Source of the DNA: Elusimicrobia bacterium GWA2_51_34
GTDB taxonomy: Bacteria; Elusimicrobiota; Elusimicrobia; Elusimicrobiales; UBA9959
Assembly (NCBI GenBank): GCA_001799565.1
Contig: MGTS01000006.1
Span: forward strand, 65,006 to 129,005
DNA length: 64,000 bases
Reading direction: 5' to 3'
Part shown: positions 8,857 through 16,956 of the stretch, piece by piece
How the letters are laid out: each line of letters opens with the position of its first letter
Position numbering within the stretch: the first letter of the stretch is position 1
Notes under the pieces: model-generated
Seen by the model: the letters and a program-made list of their open reading frames with translations, nothing else
Databases searched by the model: none
What the model was told of the DNA's origin: nothing
Made by a program: the position numbers and the translations under genes

Positions 8857-11800
8857 GTGAAACCATTATCCGCCTTGCTAGTTTCCTTCTGCCTGCTTCA
8901 GGGGTTTTCAACGGCCCGGGCTGAAGACAATTTTCTGGTTCCGGCGTCCGCCGCAGGCGCCGGCGGGCGCTTTTTGCTGATTGAGCGCCCCGACCCCGGA
9001 ACCATTATGAACGCCGCGCAGGCCGACACCGCGCCGGCGCGGGGTTCCGCCCTTGAAGACCTGGCAAACGATCTTCCCCTTTCAGACTACTCGCAGAACG
9101 ACTGGAACCGCGTGCGCGAGGACATAGAAGCCGGGCGAACTTCAAAGCGGACCTATATCCCGGAAGCCGAAATTGCGCTTTCCACCTCAGCCCCAAGCTC
9201 CCCCCCGCCCGAAGTGGAATTCAAGGACTCGGGCACCTCGCTTTCCGTTACGGGCAGGAAAGTAATTTCGCTCAATTACAGCGCAAAAAAATACCTTCAG
9301 GAGCAAACCACTGTCGTCAGGCCGAAGTCGCTCAGCCTTTTTGAGATAAACCAGCAGATGCAGGTTCGCATGCAGGGCAAGGTGGGCCAGAAAATAAGCG
9401 TGAATGTGGACTATGACGACACGAAAATTGACAAGCAGGATATTTCGGTGGTTTACCAGGGCGACCCCAACGAGGTGGTGCAGAATGTCGCCTTCGGCGA
9501 TATAGACCTTTCGCTTCCGGCCACTGAGTTTGTTTCTTACAATAAGCAGCTCTTCGGCATAAGGACGGATTTAAGAACATCGCGCTTCAAGCTTACCCTT
9601 GTGGGCTCGCGCACAAAGGGTCTGACCAAAACCAAGCAGTACACCGGTAACACCCAGTTTCAGGCCGTGGACCTGCTTGACACAAATTACCTGCGCCGCA
9701 AATATTACGATGTCGCTTTCAGAAACTCCCAGGGCGAAGCCGCGCCCGGACGCCTGCCTATAAAGGCCGGCTCGGAGAAAATTTATATAGACCAGCAGAT
9801 CCCGGCCCAAGTGGACAACATAACCGTTTTCGGCCTTACCGCGACCGATTTGGACGTGCATACCTCATCTTACACGGGGCGTTTCCAGCTTATGACCCCC
9901 GGCATAGACTATGTAATGGACTATGTAAAAGGCGTAGTTACCTTCAACCGCACTCTTAACCCGCAGGACGCGGTTATAATGGACTATGAAAATGCAAATG
10001 GAAGCAGACTGGTGCAAAATTCCACCTCAAGCCCCGTTAATACCTCGGGGGATGGGCTCTATAAACTGATAAAAACCCCGAGTGACATATATATTTCATC
10101 AGTCGCGGCGACAAGCGAAGCCGGATACAAGCGCGAGATAAAAACCTATTATTCCATAGGCCAGACGAACATTGTGCGCGACGACGGAAGGGGAAGCTTC
10201 ACCATCAAGGTTAAAGATCAGAACCGAAACGATGTGGGCACCTCCCTGAATCCCCCGCAGACTTACCCAAACAATATGGAGGTGGACTTTGAACAGGGCA
10301 TAATAAACCTTATGCATCCGTTCGGTTCGCCGGACGGAACTATAACTCCGGACCCGCAGATATATTCGGCCTCGCCTTCCCCGAAACGGATTATACATGT
10401 GGAATACTATTTCCGCTTTAAAACTTTCCTGCTTGAACCGAGCATTGTTCTGCAATCCGAGAATGTGCGGGTGGACGGAGTAAAACTTAACAGGAACGAA
10501 GATTATTTTATAGACTATGAATCCGGCTTTATAACCTTCTATTACCCCGACAGGATAAAAAAGGACTCAAAGATCGAGCTGACTTACGAGGTTTCGCCTT
10601 TCGGCGGCCTGGGCAACCAGTCGCTGGTCGGCGGCAGATTTTCCTATGACCTGAGCCGCCACCTTTCGCTTGGCTCAACCCTGCTTTACCAGGGCGGCAT
10701 AAAAGCGAATTCCGTGCCCAATGTCACCGACCTCACCAACAGCATGATGGTTTATGAGGGCGACACGCAGTTAAAAGGCCTGAATATCTTCGGCCTGAAG
10801 GCGAACCTTGCGGGCGAAATAGCGCAGTCAAAATTAAACCCGAATTTAAATGATTACGCCCTGGTAGACAATATGGAGGGCGTAAAACAGGAAGATTCCC
10901 CCTCGTTTGACTATAATTATTGGTTCATAGCCGCCAACCCGCCTGGTTCAATTGTTGGCTCGGCCAACCCGAACGCCGTCACCTGGAACACCGAGGATGT
11001 GAAAGCCAGTATTATAAACCCTTTGGCCACCTCCGACGCCTCACAACAGGTACTGACCGTTAATTACGACTTCAATGTGTCGTCGGAAGTTTCCATCGTA
11101 TACCCTCTTTCGGCTACGGGGATTGATTTCTCGCAAAAAACCTCGCTTGAACTTGTGATATACGGCGAGAATGCTACCACGCTGGGACCAGAGTTGAATA
11201 TACACTTCGGCCAGATAGATGAAAACGCCGACGGAACAGGCGGTCAGAATTTCACCTGCGCGAGCGGCCTGTCGCTTCTAAACGCGCCGAAGAACGAAGA
11301 CCTGAACTGCGACGGCCAGGTATCTTCGGCCGAGGACATCGGCTGGCTTTACTCCGCCGGCGGCGGTTCAAAACGCTATGGCGCCGGAAACGGCCGCCTG
11401 GATTCCGAGGACCTGAATAAAAACGGCCGCCTGGACGCGCAGGACTTCACCGGCGGAGATTTCGGTTTTGTGAGCGGCTCCGGCTTTACGGACAATACAC
11501 GAACAACACCGGGCCCGCTTACCACCGGCTCTAACGGCTCCAACATCGTGGACTTCAGCGGTTGGCACACCCTCCAGACCAGCATGCCGATAAGCTCCAC
11601 CGACAGCTACAAATGGAGCGCCATAAAACAGGTGCGCCTTACGCTAAAGCGTACTACGGGGGGGGCGACCAGTGGCGTTATAAAAATAGCGCGTCTGGCG
11701 GCGGTGGGCAATACCTGGGCGGTACAGGCCAGCACCACCGCCTCAGACACCGGGACGCTGCAGGCGCTTGCGGAAAACAATGTGGACAACCCCGGCTATA

Positions 11801-14292
11801 CGCCTATTTATTCTGCGGGCGGAGATGCCGCAGCCGTGTTTAATAACCTTTACGGCTCGGTATCAAAACAGCAGAGCGATAATAATTCAAAAAACCTGGT
11901 GGAGCAGACGCTCTCCATAAATTACGATAATATCTATTCCACCTCCACGGCGTATATTTACAGAAAATTCACACGCCCCATAGATATTTCACAGCATAAA
12001 CAATTTCGCTTTCTTATTAAACCTATGCCGGAGGCAGTGACGGATACGGGCGGAATTTTTTACCTGCAGTTGGGAGATGACCTTAATCATTTCAGGGCGG
12101 AAGTGCCCATGGACCCTTTATCTACCGGCTGGCGCCTTATTACCCTGGACCAGGAGGACCTGACCGGCGACAGTGTACCTGATGTCTGGAACGGCTCCAA
12201 CTACAATATAACAGTCTCATCAAAAGGCTCGCCGAGCCTGCAGCAAGTGTCCCAGATCGTACTTGGCGTGAAAACCGCGGCGGACGGATCCCCCCATAGC
12301 GGCAAGGTTTATATAAACGAAATACACGTGGCCAAACCCATTACGCGCGTCGGCAACGCCCGGAAAGTGGAAGGCAATTTTGAAGTGCCGGGCTGGATGA
12401 GTTTCGGCGGCAAGTACCGCTTCATGGATCGTGGTTTCCAGACGCCGGTGTCCGCCATAACTAATCAGGACAGCGAGCAGAATACCGGCTATCTTAATTT
12501 TACGCGGCTTTCCTTCTTCCCCATGAATTTCACGGCCGCCAAACAGATCACCGTAACGCCCAACACGCAGGCCACTGGTATCAACAACCTGGTAACCTCG
12601 CTGCAGCAGGGCAGCGTAAAGAGCCTTAACGGCACAGCCGCCGGCGCTTTAAATATACCCGCTCTCCCGAAACTTGGCCTGAACTACACAAAAAACAGGA
12701 CGGACTACGCCCTGATGCGCCGCCGCGACGAAAAGGATGTTTACGCCGCCAGCCTTTCCTACCCGGTGCCGGTGCGGTTTTTCCCGCTGCCCCGGTCGCT
12801 TGACCTTAATTATTCCCTTGGCCGCAGCCAGGTAAATTACGACGCCCAAGAACTGCGCGACCTCTACGGGGCCCCCGGGCTTGTCGGACTGTTCGGTACC
12901 GACGAAATGACAAACAGCTACGGGGCGAAGCTCGCCTTCGTGCCCTGGAACGGCTCTTCCCTGAATCCGGGCTACACCCTTCAGCAGGTAAGAGAAAAAC
13001 GAACCACGCTTTCTTCGCCCGATGTCATGGAAAATTATCCGAAATCCATGCAGCAAACCGTGGAGCTTAATTCAAATTTCAGGATATTCAAGTGGTTCAA
13101 CCCGGCGCTTAATTACTCGGTTACCACCATGGAAAACAACAACCTAAATGTAACCACCGTCACGATAGTGTCCACTTCGGCGGTATTTAACGCAGGCGAA
13201 CTAAAAACAGTTACCCGAAACGCCCAGGGCGGAGTGAGCCTTACGCTTAACGCTAACGACCTTGTGTCCTCCAACCGCCTGCTGCGCTCAATGGTACTGT
13301 CTTCCAGCTACCAGATACAGGACGGCGACACGTGGCAGAATGTGGAAAAAGACTACGACACCCGCTCCAAGCTCTGGCTGCGGCAGGAACTGCGTCCAAA
13401 AAGCCTGTTCGCCCGGCGCAACTCCATAACGCTGCGCGATACGGTAAACTCCACCCAGCGCTGGCAGCCTTTTGAGGGTTTTGCTTTCAAGGGGGCGGCC
13501 GCCTCTTTAAACACCATGGCGGTGACGAATAATTTCACGAATTCGGTGCAGCGCGACGAGGTTACAGGCACAATTTCAAAGACCGTAAACCGCACTTTCC
13601 CGGACCTTATAGTTTCTCTGTCGCAGCTGGAAGCGCTTGCCCATGCGCGGAGATGGGCGCAGAACGCCACCATAAACGTCAAATATTCCCGCAACACGAA
13701 CGAGGTGAAGACCATCAGCCTGGACGAATCAAAGAGCTACGGAATTGACCTGCGCTTTAAACTGCTGAATTACGCGGACATGGCTATGAGCTATAACCTG
13801 CGCACAGCGGACAAGAATGATCTGCGCGCCGACCAGCTGGTGCAAAGCTCGGTGCACAAAGACGCCACCCTGCAGGCCACTTTGGACTACAAAAAATTCC
13901 GGTTTACCCCTAAGATAGATTATGTCTCGGATGTGGCGCAGGCGGTGCTTGGCGTGACAAGCCAGAACACCATAACAATAACCCCCAGCCTGCTTATTAA
14001 AACCGACCTGCAGATACCCAAAGGCCTTAAACTGCCTTTTATTAAAAATCCCATAGCATTCACCAACCGCATAGTATGGACAACCACTTTAAGCTACGCG
14101 ATAAAAAAATCGCCGATCACCATAGCCGACAACACCAAACTGTTCTCGCTTACTTCAAGCGCGGACTACGAAATGGCAAAGAACCTGCGTATGACCTTAA
14201 ACGGCGGCCTGCAGAGGCTTTGGAACAAATACGTCAAGCAGGAGGATTATATTTCCTACCAGTTCGGCAGCACGCTGACGTTCCAATTTTAA
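8857..14292 (+). CDS. SprA/Sov-like giant outer-membrane protein
   Basis: The 1811-residue protein has a signal peptide (about 1-22, ending ARA) and beta-rich, Tyr/Asn-rich sequence ending in a strand with terminal Phe (GSTLTFQF), as in outer-membrane barrels. Several stretches match the pattern of SprA/Sov, the type IX secretion translocon: FGDIDLSLPATEFVSYNKQ with LFGIRTDL (about 213-237), a DNMEGV...SFDYNYW segment (about 670-688), and repeated YEVSPFG and LSYPVPVR-like strands. Two EF-hand/dockerin-like calcium loops are present (DLNCDGQVSSAED near 817, DLNKNGRLDAQDF near 852). The start is a GTG without a clear ribosome-binding site. No other type IX component is in the window, so a translocon role is inferred from similarity alone. 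Confidence 0.75.
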   Translation: MKPLSALLVSFCLLQGFSTARAEDNFLVPASAAGAGGRFLLIERPDPGTIMNAAQADTAPARGSALEDLANDLPLSDYSQNDWNRVREDIEAGRTSKRTYIPEAEIALSTSAPSSPPPEVEFKDSGTSLSVTGRKVISLNYSAKKYLQEQTTVVRPKSLSLFEINQQMQVRMQGKVGQKISVNVDYDDTKIDKQDISVVYQGDPNEVVQNVAFGDIDLSLPATEFVSYNKQLFGIRTDLRTSRFKLTLVGSRTKGLTKTKQYTGNTQFQAVDLLDTNYLRRKYYDVAFRNSQGEAAPGRLPIKAGSEKIYIDQQIPAQVDNITVFGLTATDLDVHTSSYTGRFQLMTPGIDYVMDYVKGVVTFNRTLNPQDAVIMDYENANGSRLVQNSTSSPVNTSGDGLYKLIKTPSDIYISSVAATSEAGYKREIKTYYSIGQTNIVRDDGRGSFTIKVKDQNRNDVGTSLNPPQTYPNNMEVDFEQGIINLMHPFGSPDGTITPDPQIYSASPSPKRIIHVEYYFRFKTFLLEPSIVLQSENVRVDGVKLNRNEDYFIDYESGFITFYYPDRIKKDSKIELTYEVSPFGGLGNQSLVGGRFSYDLSRHLSLGSTLLYQGGIKANSVPNVTDLTNSMMVYEGDTQLKGLNIFGLKANLAGEIAQSKLNPNLNDYALVDNMEGVKQEDSPSFDYNYWFIAANPPGSIVGSANPNAVTWNTEDVKASIINPLATSDASQQVLTVNYDFNVSSEVSIVYPLSATGIDFSQKTSLELVIYGENATTLGPELNIHFGQIDENADGTGGQNFTCASGLSLLNAPKNEDLNCDGQVSSAEDIGWLYSAGGGSKRYGAGNGRLDSEDLNKNGRLDAQDFTGGDFGFVSGSGFTDNTRTTPGPLTTGSNGSNIVDFSGWHTLQTSMPISSTDSYKWSAIKQVRLTLKRTTGGATSGVIKIARLAAVGNTWAVQASTTASDTGTLQALAENNVDNPGYTPIYSAGGDAAAVFNNLYGSVSKQQSDNNSKNLVEQTLSINYDNIYSTSTAYIYRKFTRPIDISQHKQFRFLIKPMPEAVTDTGGIFYLQLGDDLNHFRAEVPMDPLSTGWRLITLDQEDLTGDSVPDVWNGSNYNITVSSKGSPSLQQVSQIVLGVKTAADGSPHSGKVYINEIHVAKPITRVGNARKVEGNFEVPGWMSFGGKYRFMDRGFQTPVSAITNQDSEQNTGYLNFTRLSFFPMNFTAAKQITVTPNTQATGINNLVTSLQQGSVKSLNGTAAGALNIPALPKLGLNYTKNRTDYALMRRRDEKDVYAASLSYPVPVRFFPLPRSLDLNYSLGRSQVNYDAQELRDLYGAPGLVGLFGTDEMTNSYGAKLAFVPWNGSSLNPGYTLQQVREKRTTLSSPDVMENYPKSMQQTVELNSNFRIFKWFNPALNYSVTTMENNNLNVTTVTIVSTSAVFNAGELKTVTRNAQGGVSLTLNANDLVSSNRLLRSMVLSSSYQIQDGDTWQNVEKDYDTRSKLWLRQELRPKSLFARRNSITLRDTVNSTQRWQPFEGFAFKGAAASLNTMAVTNNFTNSVQRDEVTGTISKTVNRTFPDLIVSLSQLEALAHARRWAQNATINVKYSRNTNEVKTISLDESKSYGIDLRFKLLNYADMAMSYNLRTADKNDLRADQLVQSSVHKDATLQATLDYKKFRFTPKIDYVSDVAQAVLGVTSQNTITITPSLLIKTDLQIPKGLKLPFIKNPIAFTNRIVWTTTLSYAIKKSPITIADNTKLFSLTSSADYEMAKNLRMTLNGGLQRLWNKYVKQEDYISYQFGSTLTFQF

Positions 14293-14299
14293 AAAGGGA

Positions 14300-14376
14300 A
14301 GTCTAAGAGTCGTGAGTCTTGGAGTCTTAGAGTCAAATCCAGACTCTCAGACGCCCAGACTCCAGACTCTCAGACT
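14300..14376. repeat. Inverted word array, AGTCTTAG family
   Basis: The left arm (14300-14334) is built of 7-8 base words beginning AGTC (AGTCTAAG, AGTCGTG, AGTCTTGG). The right arm (14341-14376) is its imperfect reverse complement, and the loop is six bases. It begins 8 bases after the SprA-like stop and ends 6 bases before the comF start, so it fills the whole gap. Confidence 0.85.
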
Positions 14377-14382
14377 AAAAGC

Positions 14383-15117
14383 ATGAACTTCAATTTTACA
14401 AATATCGGGAAATATTTATTACATGTTCTGCTGCCTAGAACCTGCCTTCATTGCCTCAAAGACCTGCCCTGGGAAAGCGCCCGGGCGCTTTGCCCCGGGT
14501 GCGAAGGCGCCCTTGAAGGGCTGCCCGAACTGCACTGCGCGCGCTGCGGCCTGCCGCTAAAATACGGAGGCGCAACGTGTTATGACTGCCATGGCCGGAA
14601 AAGCGAGGCCGCGAACCTTGATCTTGCGCGTTCAGCCTTTGTTTTCAACGCCGAGCTGCGCTCGCTGATCCACGCTTTCAAATACTCTCAAATGGAAAGT
14701 CTGGCCGTCCCCCTGTCCGAAGCCTTGTCGGCCGCCTTTGACCGTTTCCCGGAATTGAAAGATTATAAATTCGTTTTAGCCGTGCCTCTTCATCCCGCCA
14801 AAAAAAAAGAACGCGGGTTCAACCAGTCGGAGCTCCTGGCTCAGAAACTGGCCGCCGCAAAACATCTTTTTTTGCTTGAAAACGCGGCCTCGCGCGCGCT
14901 TAACACAAAACCGCAGGTCTCGCTTTCAAAAGAGGAAAGGGCGTTAAACATGAGGGGCGCTTTTCGGGTAACCCGGCCGGAACTGATAAAAGGCAGAAAT
15001 ATTCTGCTCATCGACGATGTCGCTACAACGCTTTCAACTTTAGAGGAATTGGCGGGCGAACTGAAGAAAAACGGCGCCAAAGGCGTTGCCGCGCTGACAC
15101 TGGCAAGGGAACCATAA
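14383..15117 (+). CDS. comF: ComF family phosphoribosyltransferase-like protein
   Basis: The 244-residue protein has an N-terminal zinc-ribbon region with paired cysteines (CLHCL at about 20-24, CPGC, CARC, CYDC) and a C-terminal phosphoribosyltransferase-like fold with the PRPP-loop signature ILLIDDVATTLST (about 208-220). ComF acts in the cytoplasm in DNA uptake and transformation in several bacteria, where it works with helicase ComFA and primosome proteins. It may also act in nucleotide or DNA metabolism. The ATG follows a long hairpin by six bases and has no visible ribosome-binding site. The nearby type IV pilin genes make a competence role plausible but unproven. Confidence 0.88.
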   Translation: MNFNFTNIGKYLLHVLLPRTCLHCLKDLPWESARALCPGCEGALEGLPELHCARCGLPLKYGGATCYDCHGRKSEAANLDLARSAFVFNAELRSLIHAFKYSQMESLAVPLSEALSAAFDRFPELKDYKFVLAVPLHPAKKKERGFNQSELLAQKLAAAKHLFLLENAASRALNTKPQVSLSKEERALNMRGAFRVTRPELIKGRNILLIDDVATTLSTLEELAGELKKNGAKGVAALTLAREP

Positions 15118-15121
15118 ACGC

Positions 15122-15230
15122 AGTGGCGAGTGATTAGTGACGAGTGGCTAGTGAACAGAGGGGAGTGGTCAGTGGTTAGTATGCGGCGGCCGTATGCTTT
15201 TTAAAACTAGCCACTATCCACTCGCCACTG
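15122..15230. repeat. Inverted heptad array, AGTGNNN family
   Basis: Nine consecutive seven-base words, nearly all starting AGTG or AGT (AGTGGCG, AGTGATT, and so on), run from 15122 to 15184. The right arm (15207-15230) has the complementary words (AGCCACT, ATCCACT, CGCCACT). It lies between two convergent genes, 4 bases after the comF stop and 3 bases before the amylase stop. Confidence 0.85.
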
Positions 15231-15233
15231 TAG

Positions 15234-16730
15234 TTAGAATTCCATGTCAAAAATGTAGGAGGCGTAGGGAGGTATCTGCTGAAGTTTCAGGCCCGAGACG
15301 GCCTCTTCGGCTTTAAAGGAAAAAAAGCGGCCGGAAATCTCTTCAAAAAGGGCCGCGTTCTCGCCCTGGGTTCTCACTGCCACGTTCACTACCCCGCAGG
15401 ACTCAAACGCCGAATAATTCACCGCAACTATCTTCATAGTGCGTCTTTGCACCCAGCTCCAGGCAAGTATATTGCGGTTTGAATCGTTCTGGGGAGAGCA
15501 GGCGCGTACCTCAAGCAAATTCCATTCTCCTCCGTGAAAAGCGGGGTGATCTATTATTTTTAAAAGTTTCTCGTAGAATTTACGCACCGTAAGGTCCGGA
15601 ACCCGGTCATAAATTTCTTTAAGCTGCAGCGGCACCCGGTGCGGCAGGCCGTCCAGCTGGTTTTCGTGATATAAGCGCAGACCTTTGATAGTTGAGATAA
15701 TAACGCCCGCTGCAAGCGCCTTTTCGCGGCCGAAGGCCGTTAAAGAGGGCTGCTCGTCGTGGTTGTCAATAAAACGCACCGAGCGTTTTTGATAAAGTTT
15801 CTCCGCGCGCAAGTGACCCTTAACCTCCTGGGGCCCCAGGAAGCGCAGGCGGTCGTAGGTTACTTTGTCGTAAGTGTAATCAAAATCCATCTGCTGCACG
15901 CGCCATTCAAGACCCCAGTAGACCTCTCCCAGAAATATAAATTCCGGATATTTTTCCTTCACTGACCGTATGGCGTCATCCCAGAATTCGCGCGCCGGCT
16001 TTTTGAAGCCCGCCTTGCCAAGAATGGCTCCCCAGGTGTTTTCATGCACGTCATTTAAGGTAAGCATCACCATGTCGCAGCGCACTCCGTCCGACATCCC
16101 GGCCAGGCGCAGAAGGATGGAAAGCATCTTTTCCCTGGTGGCGGGGCTGAAATAATTCAGCTGGGCGGTATCGGTCCAGGCCGGAAAATTAGGATCGCGC
16201 CCGTAGGCAATGTAAGTTTTAGCCCCGTTTATGTCGCGGGAGAAAAACCATTCGGGATGCGCTTTAAAGTCGTCTTCGCCGCCCCTGATAAAACACTCAG
16301 GCGCCTGATCAATATCCGGGTTGTCTTTCGCGCAGTGATTTGAAACAAAATCAACTATCAGTTTCATGCCCATGGAATTAAGCTTTTCTTTCAGGGCCTT
16401 TAATTCCCATTCAAAACCGAGTTCCGGGTTGAGCGTATAAGTAAACACGGAATAAGGCGACGCGCCCAGCGCCGAGCTTGTAAAATCCGGCGATAATTTT
16501 TTAATCTCTTCCAGCAGGCCGGCTGATCCGCGGGCAATGCGCTCGGATTCCGGGCTTGGCAGCCACACGCCCACCAGCCACACAATATCAATACCCAGAT
16601 GTTTCAGGCCCAGCCATTCGTCATCGGGCACTGTGGAAAGCGTCATATCGGCCATGGCATACTTCTTGCGAAGGTCCTTAAGCCAGAGCCTGGTATTTAT
16701 TTCTATCAAATGTGGATTAGCGCGGATCAC
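15234..16730 (-). CDS. GH13 alpha-amylase-family enzyme, cytoplasmic
   Basis: The 498-residue protein shows the GH13 catalytic blocks in order: region I MKLIVDFVSNH (about 122-132), region II DGVRCDM with the nucleophile Asp (about 219), region III FLGEVYW with the acid Glu (about 259), and region IV RFIDNHDEQ with the transition-state Asp (about 316). There is no signal peptide, so it should act on malto-oligosaccharides or glycogen in the cytoplasm. It lies downstream of a second, exported GH13 protein on the same strand, 226 bases away. The exact specificity (amylase, glucosidase or transferase) cannot be read from sequence. The ATG at 16730 keeps the full N-terminal strand. Confidence 0.88.
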   Translation of the reverse strand: MIRANPHLIEINTRLWLKDLRKKYAMADMTLSTVPDDEWLGLKHLGIDIVWLVGVWLPSPESERIARGSAGLLEEIKKLSPDFTSSALGASPYSVFTYTLNPELGFEWELKALKEKLNSMGMKLIVDFVSNHCAKDNPDIDQAPECFIRGGEDDFKAHPEWFFSRDINGAKTYIAYGRDPNFPAWTDTAQLNYFSPATREKMLSILLRLAGMSDGVRCDMVMLTLNDVHENTWGAILGKAGFKKPAREFWDDAIRSVKEKYPEFIFLGEVYWGLEWRVQQMDFDYTYDKVTYDRLRFLGPQEVKGHLRAEKLYQKRSVRFIDNHDEQPSLTAFGREKALAAGVIISTIKGLRLYHENQLDGLPHRVPLQLKEIYDRVPDLTVRKFYEKLLKIIDHPAFHGGEWNLLEVRACSPQNDSNRNILAWSWVQRRTMKIVAVNYSAFESCGVVNVAVRTQGENAALFEEISGRFFSFKAEEAVSGLKLQQIPPYASYIFDMEF

Positions 16731-16852
16731 AAAACCTCTTGAAGTTCATGGTCGGGGCCTGCCGAAAAAGTCTCCGCCATTGCTGTGTGGAGGGAGCAGA
16801 CCCATGATTATGGAGATAATAAACATAATTACGGGTGGATGGAAAAATCCCC

Positions 16853-16912
16853 GCAATTTGTAATCCCCGCAATCGCTCTTTAATCGCTGTAATCAGGGGC
16901 GCTGAAAAGCGC
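16853..16912. repeat. Word array, GCAATC/GTAATC family
   Basis: Words related to CCCCGCAAT, TTTAATCGC and TGTAATC occur in series, followed by a short hairpin GCGCT-GAAA-AGCGC (16899-16912). This fills part of the 226-base gap between the two GH13 genes. Related words occur at 8681-8780. The period is less regular than in other arrays. Confidence 0.45.
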
Positions 16913-16956
16913 TCCTACCCGGAAAGGGTTCCCCTTCCCCCGTTTATTATACAAAA

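Noticed and set aside
8857..14292. Cellulosome dockerin in the giant protein
   Set aside because: The two calcium-loop-like motifs are inside the barrel-type protein, not at its end, and no cohesin or scaffoldin gene is present.
14300..14376. Simple intrinsic terminator after the SprA-like gene
   Set aside because: The stem is long, AT/GC balanced and made of repeated words, and there is no T tract after it, so it does not fit an ordinary terminator.
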